In this document: positions 33,915 to 43,683 of the stretch, one piece after another
How positions within the stretch are numbered: the first letter of the stretch is position 1
How the letters are laid out: each line of letters starts with the position of its first letter
Source of the DNA: Holosporales bacterium
GTDB lineage: Bacteria; Pseudomonadota; Alphaproteobacteria; RUG11792
Reading direction: 5' to 3'
Assembly (NCBI GenBank): GCA_031289695.1
Contig: JAITPA010000008.1
Span: 1-64,000, forward strand
DNA length: 64,000 nucleotides
The notes under the pieces: model-generated
Database searches by the model: none
What the model was told of the DNA's origin: nothing
The model's input: only the letters and a program-made list of their open reading frames with translations
Program-made: the position numbers and the translations under genes

Positions 33915-34791
33915 GAAATGTTCCTTCATTGCGGTTGTTGGCGCTCCGAACGCTGGTAAATCAACTCTCGTAAACACGATTGTTGGCGAAAAGGTTTCTA
34001 TAGTATCTCCCAAAATTCAGACGACAAGGAAGCGGATAAGGGGGATCGTTGAAATAGATGAAACTCAGTTGGTTTTCACAGATACTCCAGGGTTCTGTAA
34101 ATCTTCGTCTCATCTTGAAAAAGCCATAATGGCTAACTTTAGAAAGTCTTACAAAGATGCCGACTTGATCTTACTGATTGTGGATGCAACATCTAGACAC
34201 CATAATGATTCGTTTGAATTTATAGAAAAAATTCAAAAATCTGATGTGCCGTTGGTGGTAGCAATAAACAAAGTTGATATCGTCAAGAAACTTGATATTC
34301 TAGTAATGGCTGAAAAGTTATCGCAATACGATTTCATCCGGAAAATCTTCATGGTCTCAGCGACTCAAAATGATGGCGTTGATGACTTGAAAACTTTTCT
34401 CAAGGAGTCTGCTTCATGTGGTCCATGGCTATTCGGCGAAAATCAAGCAACTGATACCAATTTAAGTTTCAGGCTTTCCGAAATTACAAGAGAGAAAATT
34501 TTTAATAGACTCGATAAAGAATTGCCGTATAGCATTTACGTTGAAACAGAGTTATTTAAAAACACTGAGAAGAAGGCAAAGATATATCAATCAATTGTAG
34601 TTTTGAAGGACTCGCAAAAAGGAATTGTTTTAGGGCGACAGGGAAGTATGATAAAATCCATCAGAGAAGACGCTGTTTTCGATATGAAGAATTTGCTGGA
34701 CAAAAAAGTCGAATTAAAGTTATTCGTAAAAGCCAAAGAGAAATGGACGGAAAAAAAGGCTCACCTGCAAAGTGCCGGCATCATTGAATGA
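33901..34791 (+). CDS. era: GTPase Era
   Basis: About 296 residues. G-domain motifs: GAPNAGKSTLVN (G1), KIQTTRKRIRGI (switch I), DTPGF (G3), NKVD (G4) and SAT (G5). The C-terminal KH domain has IVLKDSQKGIVLGRQGSMIKSIRE. Era binds the 3' end of 16S rRNA during 30S assembly. Start MTSNRKCSF at 33901 overlaps dksA by 14 bp. Its usual upstream partner rnc is absent. Confidence 0.95.
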   Translation: MTSNRKCSFIAVVGAPNAGKSTLVNTIVGEKVSIVSPKIQTTRKRIRGIVEIDETQLVFTDTPGFCKSSSHLEKAIMANFRKSYKDADLILLIVDATSRHHNDSFEFIEKIQKSDVPLVVAINKVDIVKKLDILVMAEKLSQYDFIRKIFMVSATQNDGVDDLKTFLKESASCGPWLFGENQATDTNLSFRLSEITREKIFNRLDKELPYSIYVETELFKNTEKKAKIYQSIVVLKDSQKGIVLGRQGSMIKSIREDAVFDMKNLLDKKVELKLFVKAKEKWTEKKAHLQSAGIIE

Positions 34792-35008
34792 AATCGCCTT
34801 TGTCATTTCGCTTGGGTTATTAGCGCTCAGCTCTGTCCTTGCAGTCTATACAAGTGATATAAAAAGATCGATCGTCTATTTCTTGGGGACGTCAATAATT
34901 CTAGGCACAATTATGGTGAGTATTGGCAATGCGATTATGGGAATAGTCATCGCTGCGGTGTATTCATCAATGTGTTCTCTTTTGGCATTGATAACTAGAA
35001 TGCGTTGA
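34772..35008 (+). CDS. Short NuoJ-like (or MbhD-like) membrane protein
   Basis: 78 residues, three hydrophobic helices: IAFVISLGLLALSSVLAVYT, DIKRSIVYFLGTSIILGTIMVS and a third with IVIAAVYSSMCSLLALI. The pattern of the first half of NuoJ (A-x-x-V...NPVHSVLFLIL...FLAMILVIVYVGAVAVLF) is recognisable, but the conserved acidic residue of helix 3 (AEFLA) is missing and the C-terminal half is absent. DUF4040/MbhD is an alternative. GTG start at 34772 overlaps era by 20 bp. It may work with the NuoK/L-like pair at 6482-8585. Confidence 0.55.
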   Translation: MPASLNEIAFVISLGLLALSSVLAVYTSDIKRSIVYFLGTSIILGTIMVSIGNAIMGIVIAAVYSSMCSLLALITRMR

Positions 35009-35113
35009 AGTTTACGAAAATATTGCTAATATCGGAAAAAATTTTGTTGATTGTGCATTTTGACCTGGCGTAAAATTATCGCCGTATGATCTCTGTTTGT
35101 TTGAGATAAGAAG

Positions 35114-35656
35114 ATGTTTTCAGTATGTAGTAACTTGTCGGACTCGATGCGCCAGGCGTTTTGTAAATGCTTTTTAGGATCGGTGTTCATCGCGTTTTGT
35201 TCTCAGGTGATAATCCCGATGTATCCGGTTCCGTTTACCGCCCAGACTCTAGCTATTTTTATTATTGCCTCTGTGCTGGGGCCAACGCTGGGGGCGTATT
35301 CTGTGATGTTGTTTTTAATTGAAGGAAGTTGTGGTCTTCCTGTTTTTGCTGGATTTTCTTCTGGATTACGTGTAATACTCGGCCCGACTGGTGGGTATCT
35401 GCTTGGATTTGTATTGGCGGCGTACGTCGTTGGAAGGCTGCTTCAGAAGCTCGAAAAAAGAGATTTTATGTCAGTTTTTTGTGTAGCTCTTATCGGTGAT
35501 GGCATTATACTGGCTGCTGGTTATTTTGGACTTTCTCGGTTAGTTGGCGCGTCGCAGGCCTATATGCTTGGTGTATTGCCGTTCCTCATTACAGATACTC
35601 TAAAGGCGATCCTATTCGCACTGATAGATACTAAGAGAAGTTCCATCAAATGTTAA
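35114..35656 (+). CDS. bioY: Biotin transporter substrate-binding protein BioY
   Basis: 180 residues with six helices. BioY motifs: VIIPMYPVPFTAQTLAIFIIASVLGPTLGAYSV, LIEGSCGLPVFAGFSSGL and the GPTGGYLLGFVLAAYVVG block. BioY is the S-component of the ECF biotin importer and can work alone. No biotin-synthesis gene is in the window, which suits an organism that takes biotin from a host. Confidence 0.93.
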   Translation: MFSVCSNLSDSMRQAFCKCFLGSVFIAFCSQVIIPMYPVPFTAQTLAIFIIASVLGPTLGAYSVMLFLIEGSCGLPVFAGFSSGLRVILGPTGGYLLGFVLAAYVVGRLLQKLEKRDFMSVFCVALIGDGIILAAGYFGLSRLVGASQAYMLGVLPFLITDTLKAILFALIDTKRSSIKC

Positions 35657-35662
35657 CCGTTG

Positions 35663-36829
35663 TTACTCTATTTCAGTTGCTTTTGAGCCGGGGAATTTGC
35701 TGAGTATGTCGTTGACTAGATTGCCCTTCGACGGTGGCTTTTTTATCATGAGTTCTTCTATCTGTGGAAAAGATGCTGTGTGTGCCAGGATAGCAATTGC
35801 CGCAACCAATACGTAGCCGGGTCTCGCTGCTTGCTTCATATTTTCTGTTTGCCCCAGAAGTACCTGCCAGATATGAAGTAGATTAGAAATGGCTAGCTTA
35901 TCTGTGTTTCTTACGTTTTCGACTATTTCTCGATAGAGTGCTGTTTGCAAACGTTTGAAAAGCATACACGGATCGCAGCCGTTCTGCAGGAGGCTATCAG
36001 TTTTATCGAGAGACTCTTTTGTTTTGGCTGCCAATATCAAACCCAACAAATTACTTATGTCACTTGATCTAACGCTTCCCAACATGCTAATAACGGAATC
36101 TTCTTCGATATCCTTTGTCTCTTGCGATAGCATCATCGCCTGATCCAGTATCGATAGGGCGTCCCTAACGGAACCTTCTGATTCTTCCGATATGACATCG
36201 GCAGCGCTTTTTGAGAGAGCGAATCCTTCTTTTTGCGATATTGTAACGAGGTGATCCGCAACGGCACTAAGCCTAACTGGATTTAATTGGAACGTTATAC
36301 ATCTTGACAGGATTGTTTCTGGAATTTTGTGAAGCTCTGTCGTAGCGAAAATGAATTTCACATGAAGCGGAGGCTCCTCTAAAATCTTCAGCAAAGCATT
36401 GAACGCATTTTTTGAGAGCATATGGACTTCATCAATTATAAAGATCTTGAATTTCCCAACGACAGGAGAATATTGTGAAGCCTCTATAATTTCCCTTATG
36501 TCCTCAACCCCTGTCCTGCTAGCTGCATCGAATTCCATAACGTCAAGGTGGTTATCACTATCCATTGCAACACACGATCTACATGTTCCACATGGCGAGG
36601 AAGTGGTCTGCTCTGGTTCATCATGCCCAACGCAATTCAGACATCTCGCAAGGATCCTCGCCGTTGTCGTTTTCCCAACTCCCCTTATTCCGTGAAAAAG
36701 AAACGCATGAGGAACCTTGTTATTGTCAAGGCAGGACTTCAGTGATCTCACTAAAACATCCTGCCCAATCAAATCCTTCAAATCCTTTGGCCTATATTTT
36801 CTACTCAGAACAATATATCGGCTAAGCAT
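35663..36829 (-). CDS. dnaX: DNA polymerase III clamp-loader subunit (gamma-length DnaX)
   Basis: 388 residues. SRKYRPKDLKDLIGQD, Walker A GIRGVGKTTTARILARC, zinc cysteines (CLNC...CGTCRSC), IIDEVHMLSKNAFNALLKILEEPP, FATTELHKIPETILSRC (sensor 1 and SRC) and the GSVRDALSILDQA sensor 2. Ends soon after clamp-loader domain III, so the C-terminal tau domains that bind DnaB and the polymerase alpha subunit are absent or unrecognisably short. recR and ybaB, usual neighbours, are missing. Confidence 0.93.
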   Translation of the reverse strand: MLSRYIVLSRKYRPKDLKDLIGQDVLVRSLKSCLDNNKVPHAFLFHGIRGVGKTTTARILARCLNCVGHDEPEQTTSSPCGTCRSCVAMDSDNHLDVMEFDAASRTGVEDIREIIEASQYSPVVGKFKIFIIDEVHMLSKNAFNALLKILEEPPLHVKFIFATTELHKIPETILSRCITFQLNPVRLSAVADHLVTISQKEGFALSKSAADVISEESEGSVRDALSILDQAMMLSQETKDIEEDSVISMLGSVRSSDISNLLGLILAAKTKESLDKTDSLLQNGCDPCMLFKRLQTALYREIVENVRNTDKLAISNLLHIWQVLLGQTENMKQAARPGYVLVAAIAILAHTASFPQIEELMIKKPPSKGNLVNDILSKFPGSKATEIE

Positions 36830-36832
36830 TAT

Positions 36833-37645
36833 TTAAGCCATTGATATTAATGCGTTAACCTCTTGTTCCCAAGTTTTTTGGTTATGCATTTCTATATGAT
36901 AACGACACATACCAAATGCGGCTATCTCTTCAGGCGCCTTTTTTGCTCGCAGGTCACACTTAAAATGATTAGAACAAACTGCTTCAAACATTGTAGTACC
37001 AATACAAACGGACGATTCCCCTGGAGGATTAAAATATCGCTTACCCTCATCATATCTTGCGGTATGAGTCGCTGACTTGTCGCATCCTCTCACGTAGCAT
37101 TCGGCAAAACAATACCAAACAGCAAGATTGGTACCGGGATCCAATTGTATCATGTTTACAAGTATATATTGGGTTGTCGGCCATACATGTCCATCAGAGT
37201 CGTGAAGCAACCCGGCGAAAATAACATGACCGCCGTTGTTTACGAATCTAAACAGAGCATTGATATGTTCCTTAACGAGGAATTGAGATTCATCAACCAC
37301 TACCCATGCATTCTCTTCCAATGCATCTTCTAATTCGTCAACATTTGTACCATCACTAACCATGACCGCTGGAATTGATTCATCCCCTGGGGCTCGAGAG
37401 CTAATATTTCCTCCATTGTGCGCAGAGCCCGTTAGAACAACCGGAGTTATCCCCTTATCTTGTAGCGACTCGGCAGTCCGTAGCAAGTACGATGATTTGC
37501 CGCTACACATTGGCCCAAAAAGACATTCTAAGCTACCATGGGCATGTTCCGGCAAAGCATCATCGTTCGCAAATGCACCCGATGTAAACTCGACCATTGC
37601 AAAACCAATGCAAAAAGTTGAGATAATCTTTCCAATCAATTTCAT
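36833..37645 (-). CDS. Thymidine-kinase-fold protein with predicted signal peptide
   Basis: About 270 residues. MKLIGKIISTFCIGFAMVEF followed by TSGAFA looks like a cleavable signal; the mature part has the type II thymidine kinase order: LECLFGPMCSGKSSYLLR (P-loop), a Walker B/lasso VVVDESQFLVKEHI (TK: DEAQFF), HVIFAGLLHDSDG, then NLAVWYCFAECY...CDKSATHTARY (zinc/lasso region, family CxxC...AxxTxR) and a second Cys region. TK makes dTMP in the cytosol; a signal peptide is unusual. An internal Met (MVEF, residue 18) could give a cytosolic form. It starts downstream of a long leader-less gap and ends 3 bp before dnaX begins. Confidence 0.75.
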   Translation of the reverse strand: MKLIGKIISTFCIGFAMVEFTSGAFANDDALPEHAHGSLECLFGPMCSGKSSYLLRTAESLQDKGITPVVLTGSAHNGGNISSRAPGDESIPAVMVSDGTNVDELEDALEENAWVVVDESQFLVKEHINALFRFVNNGGHVIFAGLLHDSDGHVWPTTQYILVNMIQLDPGTNLAVWYCFAECYVRGCDKSATHTARYDEGKRYFNPPGESSVCIGTTMFEAVCSNHFKCDLRAKKAPEEIAAFGMCRYHIEMHNQKTWEQEVNALISMA

Positions 37646-37660
37646 AGTTTGACCATTCAT

Positions 37661-38008
37661 ATTCAGATTAACGGGCTAGATGCTCTCACAAATTAAGCTC
37701 AACTGCAATAAGTTTTTTGTGGTAGCCATAGATAACTGCCAAAAATTGCCTTCAATCCATTGCAAAGGCCGGATTTTCAAGCACAAATTTTTTGGTATTA
37801 GACTTTATTTTCGAATCTTAACTAAGGAAGTAGGAAGAGCTACATCATGCTTCAAGAGACGAGAAAAGGCAGGTGAAGTACGGACAGTGTAGATGGCATT
37901 AACGCATATAAGCCCACACATTTGTGTTGCGACATTTTAGTATGTTTGATACAATTCATAGTTGTCCGGTTGGATTGTTCGGATGTCGGTGTTCGAGGGA
38001 ATTTTGAT
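37661..38008. other. Intergenic region before rpmI
   Basis: About 350 bp with no gene. It holds the rpmI promoter, a short motif shared with 12701-12723, and room for an r-protein leader. infC, which normally precedes rpmI, is not here. Confidence 0.5.
37927..37955 (+). promoter_or_regulatory. Sigma70 promoter of rpmI-rplT
   Basis: TTGCGA at 37927-37932, a 17-bp spacer, then TACAAT at 37950-37955, 53 bp before the rpmI start. Confidence 0.55.
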
Positions 38009-38203
38009 ATGAAGTTAAAAACGAAAAGTAGCGTAAAGAAGAGGTTTAGGTTTACGGCGACCGGTCTCATTAAGATGGGACAATGCGGCAAGAGACATAA
38101 TATGCGCAAAAGGTGTGACAGAATGCTTCGTAATGCAAGGGGTATGTCTTTGATGCATCCAAGTGACGCAAAGAAGGTGTCTTCATTTTATTTTCACGTT
38201 TAA
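38009..38203 (+). CDS. rpmI: Large ribosomal subunit protein bL35
   Basis: 64 residues: MKLKTKSSVKKRFRFTATGL, then the KRHNMRKRCDRMLRNARG stretch, the bL35 signature. The ATG at 38009 is chosen by homology to the family start; the frame is open upstream but not protein-like. It is paired with rplT 12 bp downstream as in most bacteria. Confidence 0.95.
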   Translation: MKLKTKSSVKKRFRFTATGLIKMGQCGKRHNMRKRCDRMLRNARGMSLMHPSDAKKVSSFYFHV

Positions 38204-38215
38204 AGGAGTACGGAG

Positions 38216-38578
38216 ATGTCACGAGTTAAAAGAGGCGTTGCAGCGCACGCAAGACACAGAAAGGTATTAACACTGGCGAAAGGGTTTCGGGGTAGATCGT
38301 CGACTTGTTTTAGACCTGCTATCGAGCGGTTAGAGCGGTCTTGGCAGTATGCTTACAGAGACAGAAAAGTCAAGAAGAGGGAAATGAGAGCTCTGTGGAT
38401 TCAAAGGATAAACGCTGCCGTTAGGTCGTTTGGCTTAAAATATTCTACCTTCATGAATGGGCTTGCAAAAGCGAATGTGGAAGTCGATAGAAAAATCCTC
38501 GCCAAGTTCGCCATGGAAGATCCGGAAATCTTTAAAACTTTTGTGGATAGGGCTAAAGCTGCACTTCCATTTGAATGA
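38216..38578 (+). CDS. rplT: Large ribosomal subunit protein bL20
   Basis: 120 residues. [40 protein letters not shown] and [20 protein letters not shown] are diagnostic. bL20 is an early 50S assembly protein and, in other bacteria, represses the rpmI-rplT operon. Ribosome site aaaggag. A tRNA-Leu gene follows 11 bp after the stop. Confidence 0.97.
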   Translation: MSRVKRGVAAHARHRKVLTLAKGFRGRSSTCFRPAIERLERSWQYAYRDRKVKKREMRALWIQRINAAVRSFGLKYSTFMNGLAKANVEVDRKILAKFAMEDPEIFKTFVDRAKAALPFE

Positions 38579-38589
38579 AGAATATATAG

Positions 38590-38674
38590 GCGGTCGTGGC
38601 GGAATTGGTAGACGCGCAGCGTTGAGGTCGCTGTAGGGAGATCTGTGGAAGTTCGAGTCTTCTCGACCGCACCA
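38590..38674 (+). tRNA. tRNA-Leu (anticodon GAG)
   Basis: Acceptor stem GCGGTCG (38590-38596) pairs with CGACCGC (38664-38670), then A and an encoded CCA. D-loop GGAATTGGTAGACGC, anticodon loop TTGAGGT giving GAG, a long variable arm (GTAGGGAGATCTGT region) and TTCGAGT in the T arm. The long variable arm fits leucine. Probably co-transcribed with rplT. Confidence 0.95.
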
Positions 38675-38741
38675 TTTGCACGGTTGCTTATTTTAGTCAA
38701 GTTAGTTAGAATGATTCTTTCAAGTAATATGGCTAACTTCT

Positions 38742-39947
38742 ATGCAAAGCAACAGAGAGTTTTTTTTATTCCTTAGACATTCCATTCCAAGAACAATATG
38801 GGCCATAGGGATCTCATCGCTTTTAATAAACACTGCAACTGCGGCTATTTTTTCTGGATCGGCTCTATATCTCAAAACTGTTATCGGAGTTAGCGTCGCA
38901 GTTATTGGATATCTGGAAGCTGTTGTCGAAGCCGTTGCCTATGGAATCCGTATATTTGCCGGAGTTATCAGCGATTATCTTAGGCGTCGTAAGGTGTTGA
39001 TGATTGTTGGCTTTGTCTTGATAGCACTTTCTAAGCCAATTTTAGCACTTTCAAAATCGTATATTGAGGTCTTCACAGCGAGAACCATAGATAGAATTGG
39101 TAATGGGCTTCAGGCTAGCCCAAGAGAAGCGCTTGTCAGTGATTCTGCTCCAAAAGAATCGAAGGGAGCATGCTTTGGGTTGCGCCAAAGTCTTGCAGTC
39201 ATTGGATCGACGTTAGGCGGTCTTCTTGGAATAATAGTCATGAAAATCACTGACAATGATTTCAACTGCCTGTTTTGGATTGCAGCGATACCATCAACAA
39301 TCGCTATTGTCATCTTGATTCTTTTCGTTAAGGAGCACGTAAAGACAGAAGAAGAAAAAACGAAACGAAGGAATATTAGATTTGCTGATTTGAAATTGCT
39401 TGGGCAAAAATTTTGGATATTAATGATAGTTGTTGTTGTTTTCATGTTAGGAAGGTTCAGTGAGATTTTTATATCGCTCCATGCATGTGGAAATTTCGGG
39501 CTCAACATCGCGTATGGAACTGTAATTACAATGATATACAATTTCGTATCGACAGTGGTGTCATACCCAATTGGAAAAATGTCTGACAGTCGTGGTAGAC
39601 TGAATTTGCTGTTATTTGGATTTGCGACACTTTTATCCGCACATTTGCTAATGGGTTTCGCCATCAATATCAGCATGATAATATGTGGAACCATTACATG
39701 GGGTATACAGCGTGGAATTTCTGAAGGATTATTCTCGACGTTGGTATCTGATTATGTTCCGAAAGATCTTCGAGGAACGGGATTTGGAGTCTACTACTTT
39801 GTTGTTTCTATATCGACGGCAATTGCGAGTGCTCTGGCTGGAAAGATATCGCATTTGGCCGGAGAGCAATGGGCCTTCAAAATGGGTATAATAACCAGTA
39901 TTGTTGCCATATTGTTATTTTTGATTTGCAAGAAGCGTCTAAATTAG
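38742..39947 (+). CDS. Major facilitator superfamily transporter
   Basis: 401 residues with about 12 helices. Motif A-like GVISDYLRRRKVLMIVG after helix 2, DRIGNGLQASPREALVSD (motif B-like) and GKMSDSRGRLNLLLFG in the second half. The sequence around helix 4 (RTIDRIGNGLQASPREAL) resembles the MFS group with unknown or drug-like substrates. Substrate not predictable. Its end overlaps the end of mrdA on the other strand by 9 bp. Confidence 0.88.
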   Translation: MQSNREFFLFLRHSIPRTIWAIGISSLLINTATAAIFSGSALYLKTVIGVSVAVIGYLEAVVEAVAYGIRIFAGVISDYLRRRKVLMIVGFVLIALSKPILALSKSYIEVFTARTIDRIGNGLQASPREALVSDSAPKESKGACFGLRQSLAVIGSTLGGLLGIIVMKITDNDFNCLFWIAAIPSTIAIVILILFVKEHVKTEEEKTKRRNIRFADLKLLGQKFWILMIVVVVFMLGRFSEIFISLHACGNFGLNIAYGTVITMIYNFVSTVVSYPIGKMSDSRGRLNLLLFGFATLLSAHLLMGFAINISMIICGTITWGIQRGISEGLFSTLVSDYVPKDLRGTGFGVYYFVVSISTAIASALAGKISHLAGEQWAFKMGIITSIVAILLFLICKKRLN

Positions 39948-41744
39948 ATGTAGTGACTCAATAATTTCTTTGGCCAATGGAGCGGCAATTTTAGCTCCAC
40001 CGCCACCATGCTCAACTAAAACAACTACTGCTATTTCGGGATTATCAGTTGGAGCATATCCAACAAACAAAGCGTGCTCTTTCTTTAAATATTCTTCCGA
40101 AACAGTTTTACCTAATTTCCTCTGTAGCTCCGTTATTCGAAATACTTGCGAACTTCCAGTCTTCCCGCCCATTTCGAAATTACAATCAGTTAGAGCGGAT
40201 TCTCGAGCAGTTCCAAGTGAGGAGTTTACAACGTCATACATTCCATCCAAAATGATCTGCAGGTGTGTTTGGTCATAATTTAATTTTGCGACCAAATTAT
40301 TTCCAACTACCAAATGTGGAGTTATTGGTTTCATCCCGTTTACGAGCATCGCAATCATTTTTGCCAACTGAATAGGCGTCGTTAAAACAAAGCCTTGACC
40401 TATTGACATATTGACGGTATCCCCCCTTGTCCATGCCTGTTTCTTTTGTGCTTTTTTCCAGAGTTTTGTCGGTATTAATCCCTTCTTTTCATCTGGTAGA
40501 TCTATTCCAGTTATTCGCCCAAGTCCTAAAACCTCGGCTACTTCAGCGATGTCTTCAGGCGTTAACATATTTGCAAGATTATAAAAATACATATCGCAAG
40601 ACTGAGTTATTGCCTCCTGAAGACTAATGTATCCGTGTCCCCCATATTTGCTTTTCCAGCAGTGGAATTTGTGATTGCCTAGTTCATAACAGTCGCTACA
40701 ACTAAATCTAATATTTCTGTTGATAACACCTTTTTTGAGCCCAGCCATGGCAGTGACCATTTTGAAAACAGACCCAGGTGCGTATAAACCAGCAATCACC
40801 TTATTGATCATCGGTTTGTACGGATTGTCGTATAGCTTCTTTAGTTCACTCTGTTCGATTTTCCTAGAAAAGATATTTATATCGTATCCAGGGTATGACA
40901 CAAATGCAAGAATAGCCCCGGTGGTTACGTTTATCACCACACATGATGCACTTTCGTGTTTGGATACAATTTCGTACACTCTACGTTGTAGATCGAGGTT
41001 TATGGTAAGTTTGATATTCTTCCCTGGAATTGCGTCTATGTTATCGATGAGCCTTACAAATTGACGTCTAGAATTTACTTCAATATGCTGCAATCCAGCT
41101 ACTCCAAACAAGACCTCGTTATATTTCTTTTCGATGCATGTCTTCCCAATTTTAGCCATCGGCTGCATTAAGGCGGTATTTCCAGAATTCTGTATATCAT
41201 CTTTCGTCGGGGTGCCGGTGTATCCTATTACATGAGAAAATTCTAAGGGATATCGATATTGTCTAGTTTGAGTTTTCTCTATCACCACGCCAGGAATTTT
41301 ACTTGACATAATGTAGTATTTAGACAGTGCCGCCCAATCTAGATTCTCCTGCAGCAAAATGAATCTATTCGATTTATTGATTTTTTCAGGCACATTACTT
41401 AGCGTTTCTATGATTTTGTTATCAAGCCCATGTTCTGATATTAAAGCGCTGATAACATTATTGCGCTCTTCCATTGGTATCTCAGCAACATCTAAAACGG
41501 CTGAGTAAGATAACACATTCCTTGCCAACACTCTTCCTTTTGAATCGAGTATAGCCCCTCTACTCGGAAGAATCTGCTTTGCAACTATTCTGTTTTTATC
41601 TGAGAGCAGCTTGTAATGTTCTGCTTTGTAAATTTGGATATAGCCAAGCCTCGCTAATATGACGATGAAAAGCAATAACTCTATGTATCCAAATATAATT
41701 GCTCGCCTGGTAAATTCACGCTTATCCTCCCTCTTATTGCTCAT
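39939..41744 (-). CDS. mrdA: Elongation peptidoglycan transpeptidase PBP2
   Basis: 601 residues. One N-terminal membrane helix (IIFGYIELLLFIVILARLGYI), the RGAILDSKGRVLARN pedestal start, SVFK in YAPGSVFKMVTA (catalytic Ser), SCD in TQSCDMYFYNLA (SxD, as in PBP2 rather than FtsI) and KTGS in GGKTGSSQVFR. The GLYAPGSVFK and WTRGDTVNMSIGQG blocks fit PBP2, the rod-complex transpeptidase. rodA, its usual neighbour, is not adjacent. Starts inside the last bases of uvrB. Confidence 0.94.
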   Translation of the reverse strand: MSNKREDKREFTRRAIIFGYIELLLFIVILARLGYIQIYKAEHYKLLSDKNRIVAKQILPSRGAILDSKGRVLARNVLSYSAVLDVAEIPMEERNNVISALISEHGLDNKIIETLSNVPEKINKSNRFILLQENLDWAALSKYYIMSSKIPGVVIEKTQTRQYRYPLEFSHVIGYTGTPTKDDIQNSGNTALMQPMAKIGKTCIEKKYNEVLFGVAGLQHIEVNSRRQFVRLIDNIDAIPGKNIKLTINLDLQRRVYEIVSKHESASCVVINVTTGAILAFVSYPGYDINIFSRKIEQSELKKLYDNPYKPMINKVIAGLYAPGSVFKMVTAMAGLKKGVINRNIRFSCSDCYELGNHKFHCWKSKYGGHGYISLQEAITQSCDMYFYNLANMLTPEDIAEVAEVLGLGRITGIDLPDEKKGLIPTKLWKKAQKKQAWTRGDTVNMSIGQGFVLTTPIQLAKMIAMLVNGMKPITPHLVVGNNLVAKLNYDQTHLQIILDGMYDVVNSSLGTARESALTDCNFEMGGKTGSSQVFRITELQRKLGKTVSEEYLKKEHALFVGYAPTDNPEIAVVVLVEHGGGGAKIAAPLAKEIIESLHLI

Positions 41745-43683
41745 GTTTCTTCAGCTCTTTTATCCTATCTCGACATTTAGCGGCTTTTTCAAATAGTAAA
41801 TTATCAGAAGCTTCTAGCATCTCTTTTTCAAGTATTGCAATCTGCTTTGCTACTTCATGTTTGGAAAGTTTAGTGTTGCAACTCACTGAACTAACTTTTA
41901 TCGGTTCAATTGCCGATATGCTTTTGGGCTTGATATTGTGTTTAACATTAAATTCATCCTGAATTTTTCTTCGACGTTCAGTTTCATCGAGCGCTGCCTT
42001 CATAGATTTAGTCATCTTATCGGCATATAAAATCACCTTACTATCGGCATTTCTAGCAGCTCTGCCTATCGTTTGAACAAGCGCTGTTTTCGATCTTAGA
42101 AACCCTTCTTTATCAGCATCCAATATTGCAACCATAGCGCATTCCGGAATATCAAGTCCTTCTCTAAGCAGATTAATCCCAACCAATACATCAAACTCAC
42201 CTGCCTTTAAAGCCCGTATAATTTCTATCCTATCTAGGGTATCGGTGTCAGAATGCATATATGTGACTTTAATTCCATGTTCCGCTAAATATTCTGTCAG
42301 GTGCTCTGCCATCTTTTTTGTTAACGTTGTAACCAATGTTCTAAATCCTTTTGAAGTTGTCTTTTGAATTTCATTCATCAGATCATCAATTTGATTATCG
42401 CAGGGCTTTACGACGCATACTGGGTCTAGGATCCCAGTTGGTCTAATGAGTTGTTCAACAATGTGCTCTTCTCCAGCTATTGTAATTTCGAACTCATTTG
42501 GTGTTGCTGACAAAAAAATGCTTAATGGCCTGAAATAGTCCCATTCTTCAAACTTTAGAGGTCTATTGTCTAAGCATGAAGGTAACCTAAATCCATACTC
42601 AGACAAAGTCCTCTTCCTGGATTGGTCTCCGAGGTACATTCCTCTAATCTGCGGAACACTAACATGGCTTTCATCAACAACCAGAAGAGAGCCCTTTGGA
42701 AGATACTCAAGAAGCGTTGGCGGAGGTTCTCCTGGCTGCCTTCCAGTTAAATATCTCGAGTAATTTTCTATACCGGAACAAGTCCCTGTTGCTCTGAGCA
42801 TTTCTACATCGAATAGAACTTTTTGTTCCAGTCTTTGTCGTTCAAGTAATTTCCCGTTCTTTTCAAATTCTCTTAACCTAATTTCTAGATCGGTACAAAT
42901 CATTTCGATGGCTTTATTGATGATATCAACCGACGCTACATAATGACTATTTGAAAATATTCTAATTTCTTGTAACGTTCCCACCTTGTGATGAGATGGA
43001 TACTCAATCTCTGAGATTGCCTCTACCTCATCACCGAAGAAGCTTATTTTCCAGAAGCTGTCTGCTTTGTGAGCAGGAAATACTTCAATAACATCTCCAG
43101 CTGATCTGAAAATTCCTCTCTTGAATTCGGTATTATTTCGCTGATATTGAATATCTGCCAACTGTCTGCATAATTTCTGCGGCGAAATTTTGTCTCCGAT
43201 TTTAAGAGTTAAAATCACATCTGAGTAGCTTTCAATTGGACCAATGCCGTATATGCAAGACACACTAGCGACCATTATAACGTCTCGTCTTTCTAGAAGC
43301 GATCTCGTTGCAGAATGCCTCATCCTGTCGATCTCCTCATTGATGGCCGAAGTTTTTTCGATATACGTATCGGAGTGAGCCACATATGCTTCAGGTTGGT
43401 AATAGTCATAATACGACACAAAATACTCAACAGCATTCTCTGGAAAAAACTGCTTCATCTCAGAAAAAATCTGAGCAGCTAACGTTTTGTTGTGAGTCAT
43501 TATAAGAGTAGGACAATTCAAGATTTGAATTACATTTGCGATCGTAAAAGTTTTTCCCGAGCCCGTTACCCCGACCAAAACCTGATCTTTCGCTCCAGCC
43601 TTAAACCCATCAACCAAGAAAGAGATAGCCTTCCCCTGATCTCCAGCTGGCAAATAACTCGAGACAAGCTTGAAGCTCATCAC
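41734..43683 (-). CDS. uvrB: Excinuclease ABC subunit B
   Basis: 649 residues. Walker A in [17 protein letters not shown], the beta-hairpin region [54 protein letters not shown] (DEAD-type box), [30 protein letters not shown] and [19 protein letters not shown], ending with the UVR motif that binds UvrC ([15 protein letters not shown]). Full length. Start at 43683 or 43680, overlapping infA. Confidence 0.97.
   Translation of the reverse strand: MMSFKLVSSYLPAGDQGKAISFLVDGFKAGAKDQVLVGVTGSGKTFTIANVIQILNCPTLIMTHNKTLAAQIFSEMKQFFPENAVEYFVSYYDYYQPEAYVAHSDTYIEKTSAINEEIDRMRHSATRSLLERRDVIMVASVSCIYGIGPIESYSDVILTLKIGDKISPQKLCRQLADIQYQRNNTEFKRGIFRSAGDVIEVFPAHKADSFWKISFFGDEVEAISEIEYPSHHKVGTLQEIRIFSNSHYVASVDIINKAIEMICTDLEIRLREFEKNGKLLERQRLEQKVLFDVEMLRATGTCSGIENYSRYLTGRQPGEPPPTLLEYLPKGSLLVVDESHVSVPQIRGMYLGDQSRKRTLSEYGFRLPSCLDNRPLKFEEWDYFRPLSIFLSATPNEFEITIAGEEHIVEQLIRPTGILDPVCVVKPCDNQIDDLMNEIQKTTSKGFRTLVTTLTKKMAEHLTEYLAEHGIKVTYMHSDTDTLDRIEIIRALKAGEFDVLVGINLLREGLDIPECAMVAILDADKEGFLRSKTALVQTIGRAARNADSKVILYADKMTKSMKAALDETERRRKIQDEFNVKHNIKPKSISAIEPIKVSSVSCNTKLSKHEVAKQIAILEKEMLEASDNLLFEKAAKCRDRIKELKKHEQ

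Noticed and set aside
37680-37892. 70-residue plus-strand frame before rpmI
   Set aside because: No match, no ribosome site, and it lies in an intergenic region with a promoter and a shared motif.
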